64,000 nucleotides of DNA from Cryptomeria japonica (Eukaryota > Streptophyta > Pinopsida > Cupressales > Cupressaceae). A model generated the notes under the pieces. That model was not told where the DNA came from. It ran no database searches and saw only the letters and a list, made by a program, of their open reading frames with translations. Both the position numbers and the translations under genes were made by a program. The stretch lies in the NCBI RefSeq assembly GCF_030272615.1, contig NC_081406.1:261381386-261445385 (forward strand). Reading direction: 5' to 3'. Below, piece by piece: positions 1 through 13,325 of this stretch (the stretch's first letter is position 1; every line of letters begins with the position of its first letter).

Positions 1-45
1 GACAAAGAGATAGAGACATAATATAGATATAGATATTAATGTCTA

Positions 46-126
<81 letters not shown>

Positions 127-318
127 AAAATGAGAGTGGCAGATCTAGAGAGAAATGAAGATAGAGGAAGAGGGAGAAGAATAGATATAGAGATACAGAG
201 AGGTAAAGCCGGAGATAAATGTATAGAGAGATAGGGAGGTAGGGAAAGAGAGGAATTCATAGAGGTGTTAGACAACTCAGATAACCAGAGGATAACTAAG
301 AAGGGGGGGTTAATCAAT
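1..318. repeat. GA-rich block with (GA)n microsatellite
   Basis: A strongly purine-biased stretch containing an almost pure (AG)n run at about 55-121, followed by degenerate GA-rich DNA. Open frames on the minus strand here are Ser/Leu-rich translations of the microsatellite, not genes. Confidence 0.9.
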
Positions 319-1469
319 TGTCAACAGATTATAGAACTTTAAGCATTAAAACCTTATAACTGGAATATAAGATATAAAAGTTAAGAAAAAATATAAACCA
401 CAAAAAATTTACCAACCATCCACAAAAGATAACACCAATATTTGTACGAGGAAAACCCAGTAAAGGGAAAAACCACAGTGGGAAGCCTACCCACAGTTAG
501 ATAATACTTCTACATTAAGTATGTGGTTACAATAAGAGGGGCTTCCACATGCAGGAAGGCCAACAACCTAGAGTGCACTGCTCATCACAAAAGGAGCCTC
601 AGTGACTACAAAATAAATCCAGACTACAATCCAGAAGAAGAAATGAATTGCAAGAATAACATCTCCTATGCCTGAGTATAGTTTCGGTTAAGCTCAGTAC
701 TGGAGGTCTTAAACCTCTTTTACCAACCCAATTCAAACACCTATGATCGACCAAAACCTTTGCATATGATTACAAATTTATTCACATATAGATAATCCCA
801 TGAATATGCCCATATACCCTTTTGCCCATGATCTATAAAGAGATCTTACATCATATTTATACCAACCTGGGACCTTAACAATTAGGTCATCCACCTAAAA
901 GATAATACAATAAATTTATAACTAAAACCCGCAATCCAATGACCAACCAAGTCAGCCTAAGACCAAAACAACATAATCCAATTAATAAACCCAACTGGTA
1001 ACGCATCGGAATCATCCAACAACATGTTACATAAACTAGTCCAAAACCTAGCCGAATAAGATAGCATTAGGTCCAGACCCAAATCTAACACCACCAATCA
1101 ATGGGAACATAAACAAGATAACCAACATCATCTTGAAAGCCATCTAGAAGTTTCACCAACACCACTTATCACGTGCATCAAAAGATCTTCAAAAAAGCTT
1201 TGCCGCTAGAACTCTTACCGGTGACCAAAAGGCTTACTAGAACAAATGATAGCTCCTGAGTGATCAAATCCCAAACCAACCAATTGTGATACCCATATGA
1301 ATAGCATGAATGATAGATCTAAACCAAATCCACAAGCCAAAGCATACCAGATCAATATCATAAACCAACCACTCTACCGGAAGCCACAAAACAACCAAAA
1401 TAGTCGGTGTTGCCATCAACAACAAAACATCAATGCAACACATAATCAATTCCTCCAATTTCCAACAAG
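319..1469 (-). repeat. Probable copia-type LTR (fragment or solo)
   Basis: Read on the minus strand the segment opens TGTTGGAAATT at 1469 and closes ...CTGTTGACA at 319, giving TG...CA ends with partly inverted termini. It is followed by an ATTGATTAACCCCCCC stretch of the kind often seen just beyond plant copia LTRs. No polypurine tract, primer-binding site or internal coding sequence is visible at either edge, so this may be a solo or truncated LTR. The type assignment rests on recalled LTR-end patterns, not on a search. Confidence 0.4.
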
Positions 1470-1499
1470 AGGGAGATACATGGAAGAAAATATGGAGAG

Positions 1500-2340
<841 letters not shown>

Positions 2341-2377
2341 TTTCCTAGGTCAACTTGGGAAAATGCATAGAATCAAA

Positions 2378-2585
2378 TGTTGAATTTTACAACACAAGCC
2401 TTCAAGATCAAACAAAAAACTAGAACACCTCCCACAAAATTTGAATGCAAGAGTATCTATATAGTAAAATTTCAATCTCACTGAAATACAACCACTCCAT
2501 TTGGATAGTACATAGGAACAAAAACTAAATACATAGCTCACTCCAAAGTAAAACCAAGGAAGCATTAGCACTAATAGTAGAAGCC
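2378..2585 (-). repeat. LTR-related fragment
   Basis: On the minus strand this piece ends ...GTTGTAAAATTCAACA at 2378, the same 3' end as the LTRs at 3682-3975 and 4714-5005. Its remainder (about 2430-2585) is an inverted match to the plus-strand segment 3999-4185. It is therefore debris of the same retroelement family. DNA from 2586 to 3667 is AT-rich without a recognisable gene. Confidence 0.55.
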
Positions 2586-3667
2586 CCCCATAATGCTGAC
2601 AATGGAGAGAGGTGAAAAGTCTAGTAAAACTATGTCACCAAGTAGTGCATGAAGGAGATCAAACATCTGAACATGCATAAGAAATTACTTGCAACTCAAA
2701 AAAGGTATTCAACCAAGACACACACACATAGGACAAGAATCTCTAGGATTTGATGTCATTATGGAGGGACACTTATTGGATAAAAGGTGTGATGTAAAAA
2801 TAAAAGACACTATACAACACCCTCATGACAATTTATAATACAATGCATGCACAAAATATGGCACAACAAAATGTGAAAAATCCCCCAAAATCATATAGAA
2901 GAGTGACACTTTATCTCAATCTATCTATAGACAAAGAAGTTCATTTAAATATTAGATCAAAATGCTCAAATAGGGAAAAGTGCTAGAAATACATATAGAA
3001 TAGCCCAAGAGAAGCCATCCAATGCAAACAAAGTTTTCAAGAGATGAAATGATCAAGTAATTAGCCATAAAGTGAAAAACATAAAAGATTGAATAAAAAC
3101 TACCCGGAGCAAAATCTAGAAAAAATGGTAGTAGATCTAGATTGAGCATCGAACCACCTTTCTAACAATATTTGATTTTTGAAAAATGGAGTCTAGACAT
3201 GAAAGATAGGGCCCCAAAAGTATGAAAGTTAAGGATGACTTTGGAGGCTTGGTAATAAAAATTAGAGTAGAAACTGGCAATACCACCTACACAAGTAGCT
3301 TGGTGTTGGAGCCGACTTTCCAACAATATCATGCTTGTGCAATTTTGACTTCGTCTAACCAATTTATGGCAAAAAAGACCAATTGCATGTCAATTAGGGC
3401 TTGAAGGCTTGAAAGGTTTCCAAAAATAGAAAGTTTTCAAAAAGAGAAAGTTTGCAAAAATATAAATTTTTTAAAATAAAAAGTTTTCAAAAATAGAAAA
3501 TTTACACCCATTTTGCTCCAAAAGTTGATAAATAGGTTGTACACTTCCAAATCCACACAAGAAGGCAAACTAGGTGACCCTGCAATGCTTTTGAGAAAAA
3601 AAAACTCTCAAAACTCGAGAAGGGCCTTGTTGAATCCATGATCTGATACCATGTTCAATTTAAGATT

Positions 3668-3681
3668 GAGATTTGATACCA
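3668..3681 (-). other. Primer-binding site, initiator-Met tRNA type
   Basis: Immediately downstream (minus strand) of the LTR end at 3682 is TGGTATCAAATCTC. It closely resembles the plant copia primer-binding site TGGTATCAGAGC, complementary to the 3' end of initiator tRNA-Met. It marks the adjacent LTR as a 5' LTR on the minus strand. Confidence 0.65.
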
Positions 3682-3975
3682 TGTTGAATTTTGCAACACG
3701 AGCTTGCAAGATCAAACAACAAACTAGAAAATCTTCCACAAATGAGGGTAGCAAGAAAAATATGCCATATTCCTCAAAAGAAAAGATTATAGGATGAATA
3801 TTACAATGCATAAAGACATGCTTTATAGAAAGAAAAAAGATGCTTTAAGAAAAATTTAGGAGAACTAAAGTAAAAGCCTGATGAACTAAAAAAAAGCTCA
3901 ACTCTAGCTAAAATAGAAGTACTACTAAGTCAACTTAAGCAAAAAAGCATAACTAATAGATAAAATTCTCTAACA
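3682..3975 (-). repeat. 5' LTR of a Ty1/copia-type element (minus strand)
   Basis: A 294-bp LTR reading, on the minus strand, TGTTAGAGAATTTTATCTAT at 3975 to ...TTGCAAAATTCAACA at 3682. It matches the plus-strand LTR at 4714-5005 along its length with scattered substitutions. The primer-binding site abuts its end. No gag or pol follows; the element is truncated. Confidence 0.7.
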
Positions 3976-4713
3976 ATTACAATTCATAATGATATTCTTT
4001 GATAGCAATTTCTATTGTTGGTGCTAATGCTTCATTGGTTTTTCTTTGGAGTGAGCTACATATTCAATATGTGTTCCATTGTATTATCAAGAGTAGTGGT
4101 TTTATTTCGATTAGATGGAGCTTTTACCATATAGACAATCTTGCATTTCAGTTTTGTAGAAGCAACTATCCTCAATTGATCATTAATCTTTAGACTATTG
4201 GCACTTTTATTCTCGACTAGTAGTTTACTCTTGCATTGTTGAGTAGTGTAGTTGGAGTCACTTGTGGAGATTCATGTGCCATCTATATCTTTGGTTGTTA
4301 GATGCTTTTTCATGTGCTTGCCATTTGTTCGATTGAGTACTATCACTGGGTACACGCAGACTCTTGTCTTCTTGATCCTGATCATCATATTTGTTTTAGA
4401 GGAGGTTCCTCATTCAACACTATAGTAGTTATCATTTTACAATTATCTACAACTTCTTCATGCTTTAAAATATCATGTTCCTAATTTTTTGAGAGATTTT
4501 CCTAGAGGCTTCTTGTTCCTTCATTCTTTTTTCTCTCTTTTGGAGAGGAATTTTATCCCACTGGCTTTTTCTCCTTTTCTCAAGTAGTGAGAGATTGCGT
4601 TGCATTAGTTTGTACATGGGTACCTCATCAATCCTTTTGTTGCTAGGACCAATTATTGCATTTAATACATTTAGAGGATTTTTAATTCACCCTAAGTTTC
4701 ACATAAGGGGGGG
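3976..4713 (+). repeat. Internal 3' remnant of a copia-type element with polypurine tract
   Basis: This segment separates two oppositely oriented LTRs. Its last bases (4705-4713, AAGGGGGGG) form a polypurine tract directly before the plus-strand LTR, so its right part is the 3' internal end of that element. No intact reading frame is present. The left part (3999-4185) is an inverted copy of 2430-2585. Confidence 0.55.
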
Positions 4714-5005
4714 TGTTAGAACATTTTAACTATTAGTTATCCTTTTTTTCTTAAGTTCACTTAGTTGTGCTCTAATTTAGCTAGAGTTGAGCTATTTTTA
4801 GCTCCTCATGCTTTTACTTTAGTTCTCCTAAATTTAGCTTAGGGCATCTTTTTTCTTTCTATAAAACATGCTTTTATGTATTGTAATCTTCATCCTATAA
4901 TCTCCACTTTTGAGGAATATGGCATATTTTTCTTGCTACTCTCATTTGTTGAAGGTGTTCACATTTTTTGTTTGATCTTGTAGGCTTTTGTTGCAAAATT
5001 CAACA
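4714..5005 (+). repeat. 3' LTR of a Ty1/copia-type element (plus strand)
   Basis: A 292-bp LTR starting TGTTAGAACATTTTAACTAT just after a polypurine tract and ending TTGCAAAATTCAACA. It is the same family as the minus-strand LTR at 3682-3975. Together the two form an inverted repeat with a 738-bp spacer. Confidence 0.75.
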
Positions 5006-5335
5006 TCAAATACAACAAGAAAACCTTATATGATGACTTTTAAAAATTTGCTAGTCATGCTAGTACAAAAAATCTAAATTTATTTCATTATTTACTACTT
5101 TTTAAATATTTTAATTCTTTTGGTTGCAAAAAAAATGGAAAAAAAGACTTTGTATGCAAAAGTTGTGAGTATTTTAAGTTTTAAAAATGAAGGATTAAAT
5201 TAAAAGTATTATAATTAATTTTTGGTGTATAATCTAATAATTTTACCTAATCCATTTTGTAGATCCTTAAATTGTGTTTCCAAAGCTTGTAAAAAATTAA
5301 AAATATTGATAAGAAACACAAAAGTTATATACATA

Positions 5336-5366
5336 CATATGCATGCATATATACATACATTTACAT

Positions 5367-5411
<45 letters not shown>

Positions 5412-5447
5412 TATATGTATGTATGTGTGTATGTATGTATGTATGTA
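5336..5447. repeat. (CATACA)n / (TATG)n microsatellite
   Basis: Consecutive CATACA units at about 5375-5412 pass into TATG/TGTATG units, giving a second potentially hairpin-forming tract. The surrounding 5006-5456 is AT-rich without coding signs. Confidence 0.85.
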
Positions 5448-5869
5448 AATATGCTTCAGGGACGGGGGGACAAAGGGCTTAAGTTTGGGGATGACGAGGG
5501 GGGACGACGACAAGGGGTGACGGGGTGGTGGTGTTGATATACATATAGTACTTGAAAAAATAATTGTGAAACGATGTATTAAAATTATATTTTAAATGAA
5601 CAATGGAAAATAAATAAAATTATAAAATAGCAAAATTGCAAATACTAAATACAAAGGTTTCTTGAATGCTAAATAAAATTTGACAAATGAAATTGTGAAG
5701 TTGAAGATTTCTATTATATCAAAAATATGAATATTTGATATCATAAAGAAGATTACATCATTACAAAGAGTAGAAATAACATTAAAATTACTAGCATGAT
5801 ATCAAAATAACTAAATAAGACTTAAGTACAAATATCAAAATGTCAAAATGTAGTGAAGGAAGGCCTCTA

Positions 5870-8165
5870 ATCATTTGCAAACTCCTCATCACTAGAACTA
5901 TTGGACTCCTCACAGTCAAGATCCCCCAAACTAACACCAATCACCCTTTGCATATGAAGTGGTAGCATCCTCATCAACCTGTGATGGCACATCTATCTCT
6001 ACATCCCATCATGTCGTTGGACTCTCTTTGTGTCTTGAGGTCAGTGAGACACAAAGCACTATGTACAACCACAAGCTTCTATGTTATCTTAGAGGTAAGT
6101 ATGTTCCTCTTAAGAGAGTGGATGAAGCTATATGTAGGCCAGTTTCTCTCAGCAACTAAAGAACTATAAACTTGAGATAGAAAATGAATTGCTAGAGTGG
6201 TAGTCAAATATTTCTAACCATGACAATTCCACCACAAAAGTGGGTCCTCCTATACCATAGTTACTATATCCATCTTTTCTGCATCTAAATAACCCCTAAG
6301 AGTGGCAAATTTGGTCCACTTAGTGCGAATTGTGCCAACATCTCTAGCATCATACATCTTCTCAATGCACCTAAAGAACCTTTCCTTCACCTCATCATCC
6401 TGAGTCAGTGTCTTCCAGGCCTAGCCTTGTACCACTTAATATTCAAGGCATAGGAAACCATATGCAAGGGAGTGTTGAGCTTGTCCCATCTGCATTGAAT
6501 GACTGACTGAATGTGCTCATTATATAATGTTAAAGTGGGGTCCTTCACTTTCACATTAGCCCTCATCTGGTTAAGCATAAAATAAATGCACTCATACACC
6601 TCTGCAAGGTTAGCTGCATCCCCATCCCCATATTTGATGACCTTGTAAAATGGAGCAATGATGGAGACTATGTATTTTGCATCAGTCCAAAACACATCAC
6701 TCTTCACTATCTCCTTCACCATCCTTCCCCACTCTATCTTGGCCTCAACCCACCTATTCCACTATGTTGTCATAACCATGAGTTGTAGTGCCTCTTGCAA
6801 CTCAATCATTCTCTCCAATAGAATGAAACAAGATGCATATCTAGTCTTAACTGGTTTCAAGAACTCCTTTAAAAGGTCCTAAAGTGTGCATGTGAAGTGT
6901 AGTGATTGCATATAAACACTTGCACATCTCTCGCATCGCTAACCACTCCTCTAATCCAGTCAATCTTCCCCATGTCCTTGAGTGCATTGTTCATAGCATG
7001 CACACAACATGGAGTACACAAAATATGTTTGTAGGCTACCTTAATAAGTTTCCTTGCAGCTCTACACACATGTGCTTCATCTTTCACTACTTGAACCACA
7101 TTTTGTTGCCCAATCTCCTTAATAGCCTCCCTAAAGACCTCAAACTGAAAAATCAACATCTTTATGATTCCCTCTACAATCAACCTCTTTGAGAAAGTAT
7201 GGGCCCTCTGCACATGTAATCATAATGTTGATGAGTGGACGATCACTAATGTCCATCCACCCATCCATAACTATGCTACATACAAAGTCCACCCAACATG
7301 TCTTCATCTTCTCCATCAAAACATTGATCTTGGAATAGTTCTTATCCAAGGTTGTGGTCCTCACTTCGGTCTCACCTCATGGCACATATGATGGTCCTCC
7401 CTTTTATACCATTGACATCATCTCCTTATAAAAAGGAGACTGAGATACATGAAATGGGATGCCATTGGCAAAGAAGAACTTGCCAACGACATCATCTATC
7501 TCATCCTTCAACTACACATTGAACAAAATAGCTATGGGGTTACTTTGCAACTTGTGTTTTCCTGTCCCCTTAATCTTTTGTGATTGGGCCACAACACTAG
7601 AAGTGGATGAAGGTATTGACATCACTCCTCTTGTCTGCAATGTATGAGTAGTTCTATATGTTGTTGGCCCTACTGAAGTTGTTCCCTACACGATAAAGTA
7701 GTAGGGACTGCAACTACACTATCATCAAGAATGCCCTAAAGCTTGTTGATCTCAATTCTATATCGAATATTTTTAGGATTTTCCAAAAAGCGACACAGAT
7801 CCACACCTTTTCCTCTCCAAAAAAGGAAGTGTGCATTGACTCTAGTTATGTTGCCAAACCATGCAAGACCACAAATGTTTCATTGCCACTTCCTTGTGAC
7901 ACCACATGTCCCTGATGTACCTACTATTTTTTATGCAAATTGTTTGGGAGGGGATTTAGGATCATAAGGACTCTTAGCATACTGTGCTAATAATTCGGAA
8001 GTGCAATATGTAGTAGCCGTTGCACTTGCCATGGAACTAGATTGGGCTCCAAGATCAGCCCCATGGTCACCTCCTTAGCATCATGTTCATATTCTAAATC
8101 ATTTCCACTCTGAGAATGGATTTCCATCTCATCCTCACTCATGTCATGAGAGCTCATTGTGATGG
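5870..8165 (-). pseudogene. hAT transposase pseudogene (BED finger, DUF659, C-terminal dimerisation region)
   Basis: Read on the minus strand, collinear pieces of a plant hAT transposase are visible. They include an acidic N-terminus near 8160, a BED-finger-like stretch near 7990-7750 (GNITRVNAHFLFWRGKG), and the DUF659 RNase H-like start (SIVMDGWMDISDRPLINIMI) near 7260. Then come QQNVVQVVKDEAHVCRAARK and CTPCCVHAMNNALKD near 7100-6980, the central region near 6720-6405, and a C-terminal dimerisation motif (RNWPTYSFIHSLKRN) near 6210-6160. Frameshifts and stops separate the pieces, so no functional protein is possible. The family would catalyse cut-and-paste transposition in the nucleus. It is related to the relics at 22.6 and 25.8 kb. 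Confidence 0.8.
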
Positions 8166-8251
8166 TGACACTACATTTCACAAAATAAAAATAAAAATAA
8201 ATTCAATAAGCATGTAGTTTCAACCTAGTTTAACAAAATTTAAATTTTAAA

Positions 8252-8326
8252 ATTTGATGTTGAATCTTAAGGGAAAAATCATGAATGAATCATTCAACAG
8301 TTTTCCCTCAAGATTCAACATCAAAT
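8252..8326. repeat. 26-bp inverted repeat (hairpin)
   Basis: The sequence at 8252-8277 (TTTGATGTTGAATCTTAAGG core) recurs as its reverse complement at 8301-8326 with one mismatch, separated by about 24 bases. It lies upstream of the hAT transposase start inside the element. Confidence 0.8.
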
Positions 8327-8864
8327 TTGATTTTGACATGAAACAAAGAAAAAACAAGTTTAAATGACGAAAAAAAATTAAAAATCAGAAAATGAACAAA
8401 CAAACAAACAAACAAGAAATAACCTACCTTATGCTTGAAAAATATCTCCAAAATGTTGTAGAATCCTCTTCCTCCTCTTCTTCCTGCTCATTGTCACTCT
8501 CTTACACTTGCACTCACTCTTTTCATTCCTTCAATCACTTTTTTTTTTTCTCCTCTTCACCTAGCTAGTAAAAAAAAATCAAAAATCAAAATGTGAGTAA
8601 AATCAATAATTTCAGGGGGTTTAGTAATGCATAGGGGGAATGGGTGGGGCCCACGTCAAATTAGGGTTACCCACAAACCCCCAAAAATCATTTAAAATAT
8701 ATATATTTTTATAAATTTAAAACGTTTTTCAACGTTGTCCAATAGGAGACTCTCACATGCCTCCCTGACCCTTGAGCGACTCTTAGATGTCTCCAAGACT
8801 CCTTGGAGATGTCGAGACGTCCCCGTCTCGAAGATGTGGGCCTTGGGGGGAAGACACGTCCCTA

Positions 8865-11800
8865 TATATATATTAAAAATAAATTATGTGTAACAATATT
8901 TATATATTTATTTGTAAGTGAAGAGATATTTATAATTTTCCATAACCACCTACACCTCCTACACTTGCTTAACTTCTAAAAATACACAAGTGTATATATG
9001 TTTTCCCACCCCAATATGCAAGTTTGGAAGGTCAAGCGTTTCATAACAATCACTCTCTTACTCTCACACTTGCCACCCAATTCCCCATACTACTTTATGG
9101 GAAAATACATCTCACCTTTTAAAAATTTAAAATTTTAAGATAGTAAGGGTAAAAATAGCACTAATAAAATACATTAATCTAGAAGTAGGCAGCTTTAGAT
9201 ATCAAAGTGAAAAACCTACTTACATTAGCTATATCCTACTTAGTAATTGAAACCAATTTGGTTATCTCTTATCATTACTCTTATCATTGATTGCCCCCAA
9301 GATAAAGGCAAACTAACAAATTAGTTTTGGTCAGAATGAGAGCTCAAATGGTTAGACACTTCGTGGAGTCAAATTGATTTGTTCTCTAGGGAAGGATTGA
9401 ACATGTTCCTACCTTCCCTACTAGACCATAAAGGTAAACTAGCCTTGCTACTTACAAAGATAGTGCTAGACCTACTAAAGCTATTGGCTTTGTTTGTATT
9501 TACGGTGCATGTACCTATACTTTGGATACTTTACCATTTCCTTCTAAAACTAGTGAAATTTCTAGTTATTTAACTAGATATTGTTGTCTCTCTTGCTACT
9601 AGTTGCAGATCTCTACTACTAGTGTGGAAAAATAATAACATTCAGTGGAATTTCATTCATGATAAAGAATATCAATTCCATTAGCTTTAAAATAGATAAG
9701 AAGTACTAGATTTATTTGATCAAGTTTAAAAAATTATCATTATAATAGAAAAAAAACATCAATAAGCAAGAACTATTAGATACCTAGACAAGAAACAATG
9801 GACATGTTTATATTCTCAAGAATTGGTTTTGAACAAATGGTGATAAGATTGGTGTCATCATTGTTAGTAGTGCGGAACACATGGACCATGTTTTTCTTAA
9901 AATATCTCATTTAAGCCTCATCTTATATTCTATATATTAGACATGAATGATTATTGAAATGATTCATTTCATTTTTAGTACCTTTGAGCTAATATAGGTA
10001 ATAACTAGAATTGAAAGTTGTAAAATATGGTTTGAAGAAGGAAGATGCAAAGCTCAAAGTAAAAGGAAAGTATTCAAGGGGGCAACGCTGGGCACATATA
10101 TGTACATGCAAAAGAAGTATAAGAAAGCAACACCTAATCCACTATTGCAGCTAAGATCATGATCATTTCAAAACGTTAATTTAACATAATTGATAGTGGT
10201 ATTTATGTTCCGCTACATCACAATCCAGAGTTCCTAACATATGCCAACCTATGAACATATAAGATATTGCCTTACATTATCCACCTCTTCTCTTATCGCC
10301 GCTTGGTATCATTAATGTCCAAGCCTTCAAAATCCAATCTAACCTTCTAGCATGAGCCCTTCCCAAAATCCATCTACATAATTGATCCTTTTGATTCAAA
10401 ATGTGTTGCATGGGAGTGTGGTATGAATCCACCAAATGCCTTAACAAAACCAATTTACAATGAGACTATCATGGTTGAATGCACATTCACTATGTCTAGT
10501 TGTTTGTGGCAAACTATGTTTAGAAAAGGAGGCATCGACGTGACATAAAATAGATGGTCTTAAAAAAGATAATACGTGGAAGTCACCCAGCTAGCATGCA
10601 ACTTGGAGGTAAAGGCACTACAATCAAAATCGACATCCCAACATAAGAAAAGTAAAAACAGTGATCTAAAAGTAGGCGGTTGCTTACATGTCATTTTATG
10701 AATTAAATAACCTATCTAGTCTTTTAAATACATTGAATTTATAATAGGTATCGGATGGGCAGGCATCTTCAAAACTCACTTTATGTACTGCATTCTAATT
10801 ATTTTACATCGTGTGAATATCAATGCACTTAAAGTTATTGTCATTATTGGATTTATTGTCATTATTGGATTGTTGATAGGTATAATTTTTTTTAATAATG
10901 TATATTAAATGTATTTATAGAGTATTATATGTCTATTGGTTATTTAATAAATTTTTTAAGGTGTTTTTATAAGTTTAATATAAGATTATAGATTTAATAA
11001 TTGAAGAGACTTCATTGAATATATATATATATATTTTTAATATTTTATAGTTTATCAGTAGTAATATTTATTTAAAACAATATTTAGAATAGTTATTAAA
11101 AAATTAATTTATTAAATTTTTAATTAAATGTTTTTTTTTTCTATTAGTTGTTTCAGAAAATACATTTACCAATTTCATTTCATACACAATATAACATGAA
11201 AGATTTCATTTGATGATTATGTAAGATTATTAAGATACTTTTAACTCTCTCTCACACACACTTCGAAAGAGGATTGAGTGTAGAGTTTTCTTTCATTAGA
11301 GAAGTTGTCTTCTTCTAAAGATTAGGCAAAGGAATAACAAGAGATTTATAATATTATAGTAATAAGAATATGACATGTCACATTGAGAAAACATCAACAT
11401 GGTCTCATATATTGAATCAAATTGTATAAGGAAAGAGCATAACAAAGAAAGGGTATCCATCCATGTTTAGATTACAATTTTTCATATTATCATTTTAAGA
11501 AAGCATTTTTTAGAAACAATCAAGATACCCATAATTTATGTTATTGTCCTTCTTATCACTATCTTTTAGGTAATTTTTTAAAATCTTGGTGACCTCCTTT
11601 TTCATGATAGGAGATTTCTAAACCATAATTTTTCTTTGTGATGGGATTCTTCTCTATCTTGTATACCATTGATAACTACTACAAAATATTATAAAATCAA
11701 AATTAATAATTAAATTTAAATAAAAAATTAAAATAAATTATAAATACATATTTATAATTTTTATCTAAAATATTCAATTAAAAATAAATTCTAAACTAAA

Positions 11801-12884
11801 TTGCAAATTTAAAAATAAAATAATAAAACTATATTATAAATTAAAGTAATTGAGAAATCAAAGTTAAATGGAGTAGGGAAGGGTCTGTGTAATTTTCCTT
11901 CTCACTCTTTAGTTTTGTGATAGTTTGGTGCACATTGAATCCTAAAAGAAAAGATCAAGATGTTTCATTGTCAGTTCTAGAAAGTGTACATAACTGGTCA
12001 AATTAAATCCCTAAGATTGAAATAAATGCTAAAAAGGAGTATCAATATCATTTATAAAGTAAGTTTATTTATCTTAGAGAAATTAAATTGACTCTCAAAA
12101 TCTATTAAAATATATCAATTATTGTCGATGAAATTAAAACCAAGCAATCTACGACATTACCAAATTCCACTAGCTAATAATGGAAAATAAAAATGAGATT
12201 TTTAATGGTTTTCGAGGGATTTTTTTCTTGAATATACTATGATGTAAAACAAATTTATTTAAATTTATTTAACAAATGGGATAGAAAAATCCAACAATAT
12301 TACAAAAAATATTGTAAATCAATGCATGTGTAGAATAACTGCCAATAAGTACTTGAAAATTTTGAAATAAAAGCCACATCTATCAAAATGTGAAGATTAT
12401 TTATATATTAAATTAAAAAATTAATTTGAATAAAAATAGACACAAAAGAAACATAGAGATTAAAGAGAATTGAAGTTTGATAATTTATAGGCAAAATATG
12501 CATAATTAAGATTATTTATTGTAGTTATTTGAAAGGAATTTATGAAGGTTAACTATGAATGTTGACATAAAATAAAAGAGTGATGGTGAATGGCAGTAAC
12601 AATTGAATCGGTATAGCTTGTATCAGTTATATGAATTATTTTTTTCTAGCATTCCTCTATAAACTAGTTTTACAAATAAATTTTAATTATCTTCTCATAA
12701 TCTAAAAAAATGAGTCCTAACACAAAGCTTTGTTAGGTTTTTACATTTACATTCACTTATTGACAATAATCTCCTTGTATGACAATCATTAAATATTCAT
12801 GGGAGGCACCCATTACAATCACTTATTGACAATGGCAAGTAGTCACAATAATTCACTTAAATGACAATCACCAAATATTCATGT
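8865..12884. other. AT-rich intergenic DNA, no gene seen
   Basis: About 4 kb of AT-rich DNA with only short random open frames and no protein motif or RNA gene that I recognise. The only local structure is a short direct repeat (ATTGTCATTATTGGATT, twice) at about 10837-10873. Presumably this is eroded repeat DNA. Confidence 0.6.
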
Positions 12885-13325
12885 GACTTCTTGTAAACTT
12901 ACAGAGCTCTAAGATAAACAAACTCAATTTTACCTAATCCTTTGGTAAAAGGTTCATCTATCTATTCCTTTATCCTACAATATTGAAGATGAATCATCTA
13001 TTACTAGACGCGATGCTTTTTGTAATGATGATATGCTTCTATATTTTTTTTTAATATAAAACATTAGATTCTTGAACAACAAAATGACACATAGATTGTC
13101 AAAATGGAGTAAAGAAAGTGGTACTTAATGTTCTTTGAGTATTAAAAAATAATGCATAGCTACTTGTTATTTATTTTCTTACCTTATATACTATTCTATA
13201 TTTTGCCTCTATAGTTTATAAAGCAATAGTAAATTGCTTCATAGTATAGCATGGAATTGGGATAGAATCAAGAGAGAAGCATAACATGTCATAGATTTTC
13301 TATCAAATTCTAAAATGACTAAAAA
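12885..13325 (-). pseudogene. Ty1/copia RNase H relic
   Basis: On the minus strand the remnants read DRKSMTCYASLL, then KQFTIALL and TIEAKYRIVYKVRK. These correspond to the copia RNase H region (family pattern DRKSTSGY... KKQ..VALSS.EAEY). Further on, LQYCRIKE and FTKGLGKIEFVYLRAL match the C-terminal copia block (family pattern ...ADIFTKAL...F..LR..LG). Several stops interrupt the frame. Only this end of pol survives; no reverse transcriptase or integrase and no clear LTRs were found nearby. Confidence 0.6.

Larger units (their letters stand above)
5457..8864 (-). mobile_element. hAT (DUF659-type) transposon, decayed
   Basis: The left edge reads CAGGGACGGGGGGACAAAGG and the right edge, read inwards on the minus strand, reads TAGGGACGTGTCTTCCCCCC. 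Both fit the YAGGG starts of hAT terminal inverted repeats. The 3.4-kb interior holds a broken hAT transposase on the minus strand. Flanks are AT microsatellite, so no 8-bp target duplication can be recognised, and the exact ends are inferred from the terminal motifs. Confidence 0.65.

Noticed and set aside
9320-9380. Possible SINE start (GCTCAAATGGTTAGACA)
   Set aside because: No B box, poly(A) or flanking duplication found.
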